Origin: a virus
DNA length: 64,000 bases
Virus record (IMG/VR): IMGVR_UViG_3300034107_000446
Span: 1-64,000 of that record
Reading direction: 5' to 3' (one strand)
Shown here one piece after another: positions 39,537 to 47,025 of this stretch (positions are counted from its first letter, which is position 1; each line of letters begins with the position of its first letter). The notes under the pieces were generated by a model. It saw only the letters and a list, made by a program, of their open reading frames with translations. It had not been told where the DNA came from and searched no databases. Both the position numbers and the translations under genes were made by a program.

Positions 39537-39733
39537 ATTGTAGTGAACCACTTCTTGAGGTATTTTGCCATATCATCCCTGCATTCAAATGTAAAACTTT
39601 TAGTAAATTCAGATGCGTCATATACCCATTCAAAGAAACTCATAAAAATAAATGTGATATAAGAAAATACAAGGAATGCAACAACAAATGGTGTTGCTGG
39701 TAATTTAATTAGTATACGAATTATTTTTTTCAT
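39533..39733 (-). CDS. Small membrane protein
   Basis: A 66-residue protein with a basic start (KKIIRILIKLP), one hydrophobic helix (FVVAFLVFSYITFIFMSFF) and a polar tail. Function unknown. Confidence 0.55.
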   Translation of the reverse strand: MKKIIRILIKLPATPFVVAFLVFSYITFIFMSFFEWVYDASEFTKSFTFECRDDMAKYLKKWFTTI

Positions 39734-39876
39734 TCATCATCATCCTCGTGAACCCATTCTTGGTCCTGATCGGTGAATCCATCTTCTAGCATTGCAGCAA
39801 AGATATCATCATAGATATGATCATCACCTTCGATAAGCATCATGCACCATTTTGCGTATTGTTCAGCCGTTGCCAT
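39730..39876 (-). CDS. Small acidic protein
   Basis: A 48-residue acidic ORF (TAEQYAKWCMMLIEGDDHIY, then EDGFTDQDQEWVHEDDDE). Overlaps both neighbours. Function unknown. Confidence 0.55.
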   Translation of the reverse strand: MATAEQYAKWCMMLIEGDDHIYDDIFAAMLEDGFTDQDQEWVHEDDDE

Positions 39877-40078
39877 CTTGTATTCCTTCTTTGTTAATAA
39901 GTTCAATTACTTTCAGTATTGAGTGCCGAGTCATATAACACTCATCCTTGTAGCGTTGTATAATTTCGTCTTTGGTAAGTGGACTGTGTCTGAAACCAAC
40001 TTCTAGCGGATTGTATGTTGGATTTTCTAGACAGTTTGCCCAATATTCAAGATTCACTAGAATATCAATAGTCTTCAT
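39863..40078 (-). CDS. Small hypothetical protein
   Basis: A 71-residue protein (KTIDILVNLEYWANCLENPT, then KDEIIQRYKDECYMTRHSIL). The ATG at 40078 lies in the end of the upstream gene. Function unknown. Confidence 0.5.
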   Translation of the reverse strand: MKTIDILVNLEYWANCLENPTYNPLEVGFRHSPLTKDEIIQRYKDECYMTRHSILKVIELINKEGIQDGNG

Positions 40079-40268
40079 CTGGACCAAATACTGTTAGGAT
40101 ACTTTGTATTTCTTCAAATACTAGTTTATATTGTCTGACTGCTTTTAATAGTTGTTTATCTTGAATATCATCAATGTTTAGATAATCAAGGAACGTATGT
40201 TCAATTCCTTCGTACTCTGCTTTATTCCACAGTTCTTCATTACTGAAACCTTTAACTAGTTGTGCCAT
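40065..40268 (-). CDS. Small helical protein
   Basis: A 67-residue helical protein (QLVKGFSNEELWNKAEYEGI, ending VFGPDEDY). The ATG overlaps the stop of the phosphoesterase gene. Function unknown. Confidence 0.5.
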   Translation of the reverse strand: MAQLVKGFSNEELWNKAEYEGIEHTFLDYLNIDDIQDKQLLKAVRQYKLVFEEIQSILTVFGPDEDY

Positions 40269-40861
40269 TAAATCATTCCGATACTTTCAAATAGTAGCCT
40301 ATCAATAGGCCACTGCTTTTCACGGTAATTCTTTGCATCAAGAGCAAGATCTTCAATATTGACTGGTGTATAGTTCCGCATTTCTACACATACGGAAGTA
40401 TAAGGGCCCATTTTTGGCGAACCCATTGTATGGGTATGACCGTGAACTTGGAACATCGGTGTGTCAATATTCTTGCCACGGAATAGTGAAGATGGATGTA
40501 ATGGCACGTGATGAAAGACTAAACCATGATCAGTAAACATTCTCCAAAATAGTGTCTTCTTAAAAAATCCACCACTCGATAGAAATTGAATATCATCGTG
40601 ATTACCAACGATCAATCGCTTGGAGCCATTAAACTTTGGCCACGCGATTTTAAACTCGTCTTTGCTCCCAAAAAACGTGTCACCAAGTGTGTATACAATA
40701 TCACCAGGCTTCACAACAGAATTCCAACGGTCGATCAAGAACTCATTCATCTGATCTACAGTATCAAATTCACGAGTACGATTACCTTTATAGTCAATAA
40801 AATTCAAAATGTTAGCGTGATTGTAGTGTAAATCCGAAATAACCCAGATATCTTTACTCAT
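40268..40861 (-). CDS. Metallophosphoesterase
   Basis: A 197-residue calcineurin-type phosphoesterase. Metal motifs in order: VISDLHYNH (D-x-H), IVYTLGDTF (G-D), RLIVGNHDD (GNHD), HHVPLHP and QVHGHTHTM (GHTH). Related phage enzymes act as nucleotide or cyclic-nucleotide phosphatases. It may be a counter-defence or nucleotide-recycling enzyme. Sits upstream of a chain of small genes. Confidence 0.85.
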   Translation of the reverse strand: MSKDIWVISDLHYNHANILNFIDYKGNRTREFDTVDQMNEFLIDRWNSVVKPGDIVYTLGDTFFGSKDEFKIAWPKFNGSKRLIVGNHDDIQFLSSGGFFKKTLFWRMFTDHGLVFHHVPLHPSSLFRGKNIDTPMFQVHGHTHTMGSPKMGPYTSVCVEMRNYTPVNIEDLALDAKNYREKQWPIDRLLFESIGMI

Positions 40862-40885
40862 GATATATTCTTTCTTTGTACTCAG

Positions 40886-40910
40886 TTTACTATATACAAA
40901 ATATAGTAAA
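40886..40910 (-). promoter_or_regulatory. Inverted repeat overlapping promoter
   Basis: A perfect 9-bp inverted repeat (TTTACTATA / TATAGTAAA, seven-base spacer) lies between and across the promoter elements of the phosphoesterase gene. It could be an operator. No regulator identified. Confidence 0.6.
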
Positions 40911-40916
40911 TGTCAA
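40889..40916 (-). promoter_or_regulatory. sigma70-type promoter
   Basis: TTGACA, 16 bases, TATAGT. The -35 contains the stop of the gene at 40913. Drives the phosphoesterase gene and the small genes after it. Confidence 0.75.
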
Positions 40917-41179
40917 CCATTTTTTAACTTTTCCCACACTTCTTGCATTATTTTTAGTGAAAGTTGATCTGGGTGCTCGAGAGCATAATCAACACCATCA
41001 CGTATCTCGGGAGTCCAACTTGTATCCCAGAGTTTAAATTCATTCCGAATTGTCCTTCCGATAGTTCCATGATATACTGACAATTTGTCTTTTGGTGTAT
41101 TTACAAATTCTTTCTTTATTTCTTTAAGTGTTTCTTTATTCAGAAGTTGCACGACTTCACTTACCATATCATCAAACAT
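40913..41179 (-). CDS. DUF6794-like protein
   Basis: An 88-residue helical protein. KEFVNTPKDKLSVYHGTIGR followed by TIRNEFKLWDTSW and an ending ALEHPDQLSLKIMQEVWEKL match DUF6794, a small family found in phages and bacteria. Function unknown. It follows the Dda-type helicase by one base. Confidence 0.7.
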   Translation of the reverse strand: MFDDMVSEVVQLLNKETLKEIKKEFVNTPKDKLSVYHGTIGRTIRNEFKLWDTSWTPEIRDGVDYALEHPDQLSLKIMQEVWEKLKNG

Positions 41180-41180
41180 C

Positions 41181-42290
41181 TTAGTTCCTCACCAATTTAA
41201 TTTTTTCACTTGCTCTTGTTACCGCAGTATAAAGCCACTTCCACCTATCATCACGGAAACACCACGACTCGTCTTGGATCAAAACATACGGCCATTGAGA
41301 ACCTTGTGCTTTGTGAGTTGTAATTGCATATGCATAATCAAATTGTTGTGAACCCTTTAGGAGTTTCCAATCTGGTTTTGCAACATCATCCATGAATAAA
41401 CTTTTGTGAACCTTTGCCATAATCGGTGGCCGTTCTTCATCTTGTGACTCAAGTCTCATGTGCATAAAACTTGTTTTATATTTAGAAGTAAGAATTTGTT
41501 GAATGTCAAAAATCCCGCCATTGAAGATACCAAGGTCTTTATCATTCTGTAAACAAATAATCTTGTCTCCGACCACTGGTGTATCTGGATCAAGTTTCTT
41601 CAATTTACGAATTTTTCTATTCATTTCAAAACGAGTAATATTTCTTCCAACCAATAATTGATCTGCTTCTAGAACATCTTTAGAACTTATCTTTTCAACC
41701 ACACTACTTTGCTCATAGTCACCATAATCTGGCATGATACCTTGCCGAACTTGAGTTGCTAGATAGATAATTGGATTGTCTTTTGCCTGGCGATGAATTT
41801 CAGTCAACATGAAGTCCGGTGTTCCGGCAGTAAAATATCCAGTGCCTGAAATAGGTGGCAACTGACCTGGATCACCTAGAACAAGAATTGGTTTTTTAAA
41901 CCACAAAAGATCCTTGGCAAGATCTTCATCAACCATGGAACATTCGTCAATAATAATCAGTTTTGCACTATTAATGAACGAACCTTTATTTAAGTGAAAA
42001 GTCACTTCCCCTGTATTCTTATCTTGTTCTGCAAGGTAGATCATGCTGTGGATTGTTCGAGCTTCCTCACACCCATTTTTGCGCATGACCAGTGATGCTT
42101 TACCTGTAAATGCCCCGAAAAATACGTCACCATCAATACCTTCCGCAAAATGTTTGGCCAGAGTAGTCTTACCTACACCAGCAAACCCGCCAAGATAAAA
42201 GAATGGTTTGTCGGGTCTTCTGCTAGTGTAATACTCTTGCACCCATTTATCTACGGCCTTTAAAGCCTCATTTTGTTGTGATGTCCACAT
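41181..42290 (-). CDS. dda: Dda-like SF1B DNA helicase
   Basis: A 369-residue helicase. Walker A is FYLGGFAGVGKTTL, Walker B IIIDECSMVDEDLA, motif III LVLGDPGQLPPISG, and motif VI AYAITTHKAQGSQWPYVLIQ of the UvrD-C2 region. T4 Dda is a 5'-3' helicase that helps initiation, fork passage past proteins, and recombination. Start ATG at 42290 with AAAGGATATTTT; ten further in-frame codons upstream lack a site. No promoter of the common type precedes it. Confidence 0.88.
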   Translation of the reverse strand: MWTSQQNEALKAVDKWVQEYYTSRRPDKPFFYLGGFAGVGKTTLAKHFAEGIDGDVFFGAFTGKASLVMRKNGCEEARTIHSMIYLAEQDKNTGEVTFHLNKGSFINSAKLIIIDECSMVDEDLAKDLLWFKKPILVLGDPGQLPPISGTGYFTAGTPDFMLTEIHRQAKDNPIIYLATQVRQGIMPDYGDYEQSSVVEKISSKDVLEADQLLVGRNITRFEMNRKIRKLKKLDPDTPVVGDKIICLQNDKDLGIFNGGIFDIQQILTSKYKTSFMHMRLESQDEERPPIMAKVHKSLFMDDVAKPDWKLLKGSQQFDYAYAITTHKAQGSQWPYVLIQDESWCFRDDRWKWLYTAVTRASEKIKLVRN

Positions 42291-42348
42291 AAAATATCCT
42301 TTATAGTATAATGGTACCAATTTAACATATATATTTGATTAGTCAACT

Positions 42349-42373
42349 AAAAAAGCGACCGAAGTCGCTTTTT
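42349..42373 (-). terminator. Intrinsic terminator, UUCG loop
   Basis: GCGAC, TTCG loop, GTCGC, then TTTTTT on the minus strand. It separates the nadV-led transcript from the dda gene. The plus strand also reads into TTTTTC, so it may work both ways. Confidence 0.92.
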
Positions 42374-42374
42374 C

Positions 42375-42629
42375 TTATTTTGTCTTTTCAAGAACTTTTT
42401 TCATGAACCTGTGCTCTTTAATCTTAGGGTATAGAGCGATTCCAATTTGTCTTGTATTTTCGAGCATTTTCTCTGTAACAACTGGCCGTGTCAATTCAAA
42501 TAATGCTTGATTTTCAACTTTGATCCGGTTATTTCGTGCATCATTGAGTTTCCAAACATTTGCCATCCATTTAACATACTCTTTATATTCTGGAGTATGC
42601 ATTTCATCGGCTGTGAAGTACATTTTCAT
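42375..42629 (-). CDS. Hypothetical protein
   Basis: An 84-residue helical protein (FTADEMHTPEYKEYVKWMAN, then ARNNRIKVENQALFELTRPV). It lies one base after nadV and before the UUCG terminator, so it is the last gene of that transcript. Function unknown. Confidence 0.6.
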   Translation of the reverse strand: MKMYFTADEMHTPEYKEYVKWMANVWKLNDARNNRIKVENQALFELTRPVVTEKMLENTRQIGIALYPKIKEHRFMKKVLEKTK

Positions 42630-42630
42630 G

Positions 42631-44130
42631 TTAATACCTATCTACAATAACGTCTTCGTACTCTGCTGGTTTGAGCTCAGACCGCTCACGAACTTGCTCG
42701 AACGTAGACTTGTTGAACAGCTCGCCGTTCAGGTATACCAGCTTCAAGAGGTTGTCTTCTGGTGTTACCATTTCCTCTGGTAGAGTTCTGTATCCGCAAG
42801 ACCCCAAACCACATTGGCGTACCAGAGCAAGACGACCCTCTTTAGACTTTTTGCCGTGATCGCCAACTGGATCCTTGCTGAACCCAACCCAAGGACCGTC
42901 AGCAATTCGAATTGCACTGGCCTTCATTGCATATTTCAGAGTATCACGATTCCATGCTTGCAACAGTCCGCCTCCCATACCAAATGCGATATTCTCTAGA
43001 CTATAACCTGCCGCAATGATATTGTCAACAAGTACTTGCAGAGTATGTTCGTTCAAACCGTCACCTTGAATAACTTTGACAATAGGTGATCCGTCTGGAC
43101 GTTTTGCAAGAACTTTGTAGCCCTTGCTATTGACAGTGTAGCCAAAGCATTCTGCGAGGATGTCCATGATTTCAATTGGAACGGTCATCGGATCGCCAGA
43201 GTCAGGGCGGACGACCAAAGTGCCACCACTGTCGATCACCAAGTCTTTGAGTTGATTACCCCAAAGTTCACGAACTGCTTCGTAGATGTTGTAACTATCA
43301 GACACGCAGGCATAGATGCTTCCCGCAAAGCTGAACTGCGTAACCATATTGCGGTATGCTTCAACCTCGTTAGCACGACCCCAGCTGGTAACGGTGCTGT
43401 GCTCACTAGCAGGAATGGTCCGAGCAACAGGAGGTGCATCCAGACTAGTAATGTCAGCATCGTAGTATGCATATGCACCAAGAATACCTTCGACTGTATC
43501 CGACCCCCAGAAGTTAACCAAGTGACTCATACCACCAAGAACAGCACTTTCAGTTGAGCTTACACCGCGTCCACCAAAGTCGTGCAGAGCAAACTTGATC
43601 ACCAAATTCATCAACACGTCAACGGGAATGTCAGAGGTTTTCACCAGAGCCTTTGCAATGATCTTCTTGAACTTACGGCTCTTGGTAGCAACAGTAGAAG
43701 GATACCAAACCCCACGCAACAGTGCCATTTCGATGTAGGAGGTCAGCCAGCCAAATCCACTCGTGGTATTTTTGACCTGCACTTGGACGTTATGAGTTTC
43801 CATAACGGTTCCCTCTGGAACGGCAGTGATTTCGAGTGGCAAAAATCCACCAAACTCGTTGAGCACACGTTCCCAACCTTCACGATTGAAGGGAGCGCCG
43901 TATACTTTGAAGATCAGCTCAGCAAAGTTGATGTCCGCCATAGTAATTGGTGTGGTCATGTAATCCATGATCCAAGCCTGTCCACCAAAGAAGGTACTTT
44001 TGTCTTCCCCACCACGAGACTCAATATATGAGCTGATGTGAGTTGTGCCTGGCGGGTATTGTTTAAATTGGGATGGTTTGTAACCGTCAGTGCGCAGAAT
44101 CGCAGTGAGTAGGTGTAGAATGTTTTTCAT
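42631..44130 (-). CDS. nadV: Nicotinamide phosphoribosyltransferase
   Basis: A 499-residue enzyme that joins nicotinamide and PRPP to make NMN, the first step of NAD+ salvage. Signatures of the NAMPT family are the N-terminal TDGYKPSQFKQYPPG, the HDFGGRGVSS motif, IPASEHSTVTSWGR, VVRPDSGDP and VIQGDGLN, then FGMGGGLLQ. It is close to full length. The KVP40 phage encodes a comparable nadV with natV. Its start codon follows a hairpin whose loop carries the ribosome binding site, and it has its own promoter. GC content is higher than that of the small genes nearby. Confidence 0.93.
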   Translation of the reverse strand: MKNILHLLTAILRTDGYKPSQFKQYPPGTTHISSYIESRGGEDKSTFFGGQAWIMDYMTTPITMADINFAELIFKVYGAPFNREGWERVLNEFGGFLPLEITAVPEGTVMETHNVQVQVKNTTSGFGWLTSYIEMALLRGVWYPSTVATKSRKFKKIIAKALVKTSDIPVDVLMNLVIKFALHDFGGRGVSSTESAVLGGMSHLVNFWGSDTVEGILGAYAYYDADITSLDAPPVARTIPASEHSTVTSWGRANEVEAYRNMVTQFSFAGSIYACVSDSYNIYEAVRELWGNQLKDLVIDSGGTLVVRPDSGDPMTVPIEIMDILAECFGYTVNSKGYKVLAKRPDGSPIVKVIQGDGLNEHTLQVLVDNIIAAGYSLENIAFGMGGGLLQAWNRDTLKYAMKASAIRIADGPWVGFSKDPVGDHGKKSKEGRLALVRQCGLGSCGYRTLPEEMVTPEDNLLKLVYLNGELFNKSTFEQVRERSELKPAEYEDVIVDRY

Positions 44131-44147
44131 AATAGAACTCCTCTATT
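44131..44147 (-). promoter_or_regulatory. Leader hairpin with exposed ribosome site
   Basis: AATAGA-GGAGT-TCTATT directly before the nadV ATG: a 6-bp perfect stem that displays GGAG in the loop. Confidence 0.65.
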
Positions 44148-44189
44148 GTTAGTGTTGTTACCAATTCTCTCTGAACTGGATTTAGTTTA

Positions 44190-44217
44190 AATATATACTA
44201 CTTTACTTGTTTGTCAA
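44190..44217 (-). promoter_or_regulatory. sigma70-type promoter
   Basis: TTGACA, 16 bases, TATATT. Drives nadV, with a leader of roughly 50 bases that includes the hairpin. Confidence 0.75.
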
Positions 44218-44224
44218 CTGATTC

Positions 44225-44518
44225 TTATGCGGCTTGATCTTGGGCATCATGCCATTCTACAGTCCATTTTTGTAATTTTCTGTGGCCTTTTGGCCAATCA
44301 TTCATGCCAAGGTATGTGACTTGATCACAGCATGGGCATTTAAAGCATACAGTTGGATTACAATCACATTTTTCATCAAAGTAACCTGGGCGATAGCGTA
44401 GATCATTCCAATCAATTTCAAGTAGTGCTTCGCAGCCTTCATTATCGCCACCCCAACCAGTGCAGCGATGTTGAATGGTCCATTGTTCTTTTGTTTTGCC
44501 TAGTTCAAGAATTTTCAT
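44225..44518 (-). CDS. Zinc-binding phage protein
   Basis: A 97-residue protein with seven cysteines (CTGWGGDNEGCEALLEI, then CDCNPTVCFKCPCC), able to hold two zinc ions. Trp-rich C-terminus. Widespread small phage family; function unknown. Confidence 0.65.
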   Translation of the reverse strand: MKILELGKTKEQWTIQHRCTGWGGDNEGCEALLEIDWNDLRYRPGYFDEKCDCNPTVCFKCPCCDQVTYLGMNDWPKGHRKLQKWTVEWHDAQDQAA

Positions 44519-44586
44519 AGCTTCTCCAATACTTCATCTAATTCTTTCAGGAAACTCCAGGCGGGATTATCGCCCGAAGTATGTTT
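44515..44586 (-). pseudogene. Out-of-frame 3' part of the small gene at 44547
   Basis: A 23-codon frame (KHTSGDNPAWSFLKELDEVL and onward) with no start codon; a TGA lies immediately upstream. It reads more like protein than the in-frame tail of the overlapping gene, suggesting a frameshift. See findings. Confidence 0.4.
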
Positions 44587-44690
44587 TCATTATCAATATA
44601 TAATGAAACCAAATAACCTAATTCTTGAAGTTCTCGTTTATTGGCAGAGATATTCAAGACATAATCTGATGCTGTTAGTTGTACATCCAT
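44547..44690 (-). CDS. Small protein, possibly frameshifted
   Basis: A 47-residue ORF starting four bases after the natV stop (MDVQLTASDYVLNISANKRE, then LGYLVSLYIDNEN). The ATG has GGA seven bases upstream. Its last 11 residues (ILRAIIPPGVS) look unlike the rest; the other frame continues with a better sequence. Function unknown. Confidence 0.5.
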   Translation of the reverse strand: MDVQLTASDYVLNISANKRELQELGYLVSLYIDNENILRAIIPPGVS

Positions 44691-44694
44691 TTGT

Positions 44695-45759
44695 TTATCC
44701 AATGTTAATGAAGTTGTCGATGATATGAAAATGATCTTCGAAGAGCTTCTCTTGTTTGACTTGGTTGAATGGAACCCAGAACGCTTTTTCAGCATCATCG
44801 GAACCTTTGACCTTTGGAAGTTCACCAACACCAAGGTCAATCAAGAATGCCTGTGTGATGGTACGACCACGAGATGAGCGGTTCGGAGCATCAAAAGTCT
44901 TGGACTCTTTGATAGAACCCTTGAGAACGGGAACAGGAACCTTGATTTTTGTTTCCTCTTTCAACTCACGGATAGCCCCATCAAGCATAGTTTCATCTTG
45001 ATTGAGGAACCCGCCAGGCAGCGCCCATAGTCCTTTTCCTGGCATGTCGCCACGTTTCACGAGAAGGATGTGACCTGACTGAATAACAACAGAGTCAACA
45101 GTCATGAAGGTTGGTGGGAACGGCGCAGATTTCCAAGCTTCCTTGTATTTCTTGACCATATCATATTCTTTAGAAAGAGTATCCCATGCACCGCCAATTT
45201 TGGCATTTTGCATGATAGTATTAGCCATCGCATCATATGAAGGTTTTGGCATTGCGGCAGCAATTTTACTTGGGGACCCATTTTCACCGAACAACATCTT
45301 CCGAATATCAGTAGCATTGATACCGTTAACATCACCAACTTCGACATGGTCCTTCCAACGAGGAAAGATGTTCAAGTAGTAACTAGTACTGTCCTTCGAA
45401 TGACCGATAAGACCAACATCTTTTGCATCAGGGACGGTTTCATCAACAATCTTCTGGATCGCGTTGACCCACTTGTTGTCGTCATATGGAAAGTCAGAGA
45501 CTGGAACCACTTTGATGCGAGGTGTCTTGTTTCGACCCTGTGCACCGTCATAAGTGAAGTGCTTTGGTTCATTGAAGCAAGCTTCAATCATAGTCTTGCG
45601 TTCTTGGAATGTAAAGGGATTTCGGATATTTCGTGCGGCAAAAGAGGAACCGACTACGATTACTACTTCTTTTGCTTGTTCTAATGCAGCATCAATAACT
45701 GCTTTGTGTCCATTGTGAAACGGTTGGAATCTTCCGATAAAAACTAGTGCATCGCGCAT
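44695..45759 (-). CDS. natV: Bifunctional NMN adenylyltransferase/Nudix h.
   Basis: A 354-residue two-domain enzyme. Residues about 1-180 are NMN adenylyltransferase: VFIGRFQPFHNGHKAVIDAA with the HxGH-type signature (His 15, His 18), VVGSSFAARNIRNPFTFQER and a later ISATDIR-like GINATDIRKML. Residues about 210-340 are a Nudix domain with box GGFLNQDETMLDGAIRELKE plus ETKI. The first domain turns NMN into NAD+; the second may clean ADP-ribose. With nadV it makes a two-step NAD+ salvage route, as in phage KVP40. Its leader carries two hairpins shared with the next gene upstream. Confidence 0.92.
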   Translation of the reverse strand: MRDALVFIGRFQPFHNGHKAVIDAALEQAKEVVIVVGSSFAARNIRNPFTFQERKTMIEACFNEPKHFTYDGAQGRNKTPRIKVVPVSDFPYDDNKWVNAIQKIVDETVPDAKDVGLIGHSKDSTSYYLNIFPRWKDHVEVGDVNGINATDIRKMLFGENGSPSKIAAAMPKPSYDAMANTIMQNAKIGGAWDTLSKEYDMVKKYKEAWKSAPFPPTFMTVDSVVIQSGHILLVKRGDMPGKGLWALPGGFLNQDETMLDGAIRELKEETKIKVPVPVLKGSIKESKTFDAPNRSSRGRTITQAFLIDLGVGELPKVKGSDDAEKAFWVPFNQVKQEKLFEDHFHIIDNFINIG

Positions 45760-45761
45760 TT

Positions 45762-45804
45762 GCAAAAACTCCTTTTGCTATATTGAGTGATCCTCTCTGG
45801 ATCA
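45762..45804 (-). promoter_or_regulatory. Shared two-hairpin leader, copy 1
   Basis: TGATCC-AGAGA-GGATCA followed by GCAAAA-GGAGT-TTTTGC just before the natV ATG. Nearly identical to the leader at 46490-46531. Confidence 0.7.
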
Positions 45805-45812
45805 CATGTTTA

Positions 45813-45841
45813 TTTATAATCTATAGTTGGTATTTTGTCAA
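45813..45841 (-). promoter_or_regulatory. sigma70-type promoter
   Basis: TTGACA, 17 bases, TATAAA. Drives natV through the two-hairpin leader. Confidence 0.65.
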
Positions 45842-45844
45842 CAA

Positions 45845-46486
45845 TTATTTACGACCAGTTGGGCAATTTCGTTCGGCACCACGTTTCTGGTATGTTTCAG
45901 CAATCGCCAATTCATGATTAATTGAGTTACCTTTCAGTGCATACACATCTTTTGAAACACTGATTTTAACAAATGTACGAATACCAGGTTGAATGTTTGT
46001 ATCAACTTTATGCAAGACTCGTTGATCAAGTTTCATGAGGTTCTTATTTGCATAACGGAATTGTTTTGACGGATCAGGTTCACATAATTGGTTCATTTCA
46101 TCTAGTGAATGAACATGATCAGCAGAAAAACTGTGAAGTGAATTGTCACAGAAAAACACTGTGGGATTTTTGTCAGACCAAATGTAGTTTAGATCACCCG
46201 TCATAAAACCATCGCTGTGCCAACCAGGGCGATTGCCAGGTGTTTCGGGTTTGACATAAAGTGTTTTTGCAGTAATGTAAACATAATCATTGTCCCATTC
46301 ATCGGCACGATCAAGTTTTACTTTTTCAACTAATGGCAAGAATTGCATTAGATTTGCGGGGATTACGGTATCAGACATGCCAGGAGTTTTAATTGGACAA
46401 TACATCCAAAACATCATTTCAGTAGGATCAAGTTCTACCGGACCTAAATTTTCAGGTTGGGTTCCATAAATCTTATCAGTCGTCAT
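45845..46486 (-). CDS. 2OG-Fe(II) oxygenase-like protein
   Basis: A 213-residue protein. RPGWHSDGFM contains a His-x-Asp pair (residues 90 and 92), VFFCDNS is a core strand, and VLHKVDTNIQPGIRTFVKIS holds a distal His 159 and Arg 170. This is the metal and 2-oxoglutarate binding layout of double-stranded beta-helix oxygenases. Substrate unknown; the common leader ties its expression to natV, so a nucleotide or NAD-linked target is conceivable. Alternative: a cupin-fold isomerase. Confidence 0.6.
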   Translation of the reverse strand: MTTDKIYGTQPENLGPVELDPTEMMFWMYCPIKTPGMSDTVIPANLMQFLPLVEKVKLDRADEWDNDYVYITAKTLYVKPETPGNRPGWHSDGFMTGDLNYIWSDKNPTVFFCDNSLHSFSADHVHSLDEMNQLCEPDPSKQFRYANKNLMKLDQRVLHKVDTNIQPGIRTFVKISVSKDVYALKGNSINHELAIAETYQKRGAERNCPTGRK

Positions 46487-46489
46487 GAT

Positions 46490-46531
46490 GCAAAAACTCC
46501 TTTTGCGGTATCAATGATCCTCTCTGGATCA
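46490..46531 (-). promoter_or_regulatory. Shared two-hairpin leader, copy 2
   Basis: Same pair of hairpins as at 45762-45804 (TGATCC-AGAGA-GGATCA and GCAAAA-GGAGT-TTTTGC), here before the ATG at 46486. No promoter of the common type lies between it and the small gene upstream. Confidence 0.7.
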
Positions 46532-46543
46532 GATGCTTATTTA

Positions 46544-46663
46544 TTAATTTGCTTTACAGATGCGAACCATCCAACGGTAAAAACCGAATTTTCGGCTTTG
46601 ACTGACTTTAGCACCTTGAGAAAGAATAAAGTCACGGTCGATATTCATCTTACGTAGAGGCAT
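46544..46663 (-). CDS. Small basic protein
   Basis: A 39-residue ORF with many Arg and Lys residues (MPLRKMNIDRDFILSQGAKV, then SRKFGFYRWMVRICKAN). It has its own promoter. Function unknown. Confidence 0.5.
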   Translation of the reverse strand: MPLRKMNIDRDFILSQGAKVSQSRKFGFYRWMVRICKAN

Positions 46664-46691
46664 GTGTTGTTCCTTTTCACCTTATAGAATC

Positions 46692-46720
46692 AGTATAAAC
46701 TATTCAGGTGGTACTGTCAA
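46692..46720 (-). promoter_or_regulatory. sigma70-type promoter
   Basis: TTGACA, 17 bases, TATACT, then GATTCTATAAGGTGAA. The -35 overlaps the stop of the gene at 46717. Drives the small gene at 46544 and probably the oxygenase-like gene. Confidence 0.9.
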
Positions 46721-47025
46721 CCCTTCTTTTCACAATCGGGATAAGTACAATGCAAATTATGTAAAGGGCAGTTACCGTTTTCATCTTTGTTTGGACATAT
46801 TGACTCTGTTTCTTCTAATAGACTAATGAGTCGTTCAGCACCTGCTTTTGCATCAGCTGCCATTACATCAGGTGAATATCCAAGCAGATATGCAGCAACC
46901 ATGGCACCATAAAGGGAAGCAAGAAGATCATCAGCATCTTTACTATCTTCAAGTTGTTGCAGCCATTCCTGTAGGTGAATGGCTGCATTATTATTGATTT
47001 TCTTTACTCGTTCATCTTCACTCAT
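46717..47025 (-). CDS. Conserved phage protein with Cys tail
   Basis: A 102-residue helical protein (AAIHLQEWLQQLEDSKDADD) whose tail CPNKDENGNCPLHNLHCTYP followed by DCEKKG is a likely zinc knuckle. The tail pattern C-P-L-H-N-L-H-C-x-Y-P-x-C recurs in phages. It overlaps the thg1 start. Function unknown. Confidence 0.65.
   Translation of the reverse strand: MSEDERVKKINNNAAIHLQEWLQQLEDSKDADDLLASLYGAMVAAYLLGYSPDVMAADAKAGAERLISLLEETESICPNKDENGNCPLHNLHCTYPDCEKKG

Noticed and set aside
42300-42348. A promoter before dda (TTGACT near 42341 and TATACT near 42304)
   Set aside because: The two hexamers do not stand 16-18 bases apart, and no other pair fits.
44547-44840. Longer form of the gene behind natV
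   Set aside because: The first 50 codons are an out-of-frame reading of the Nudix domain.
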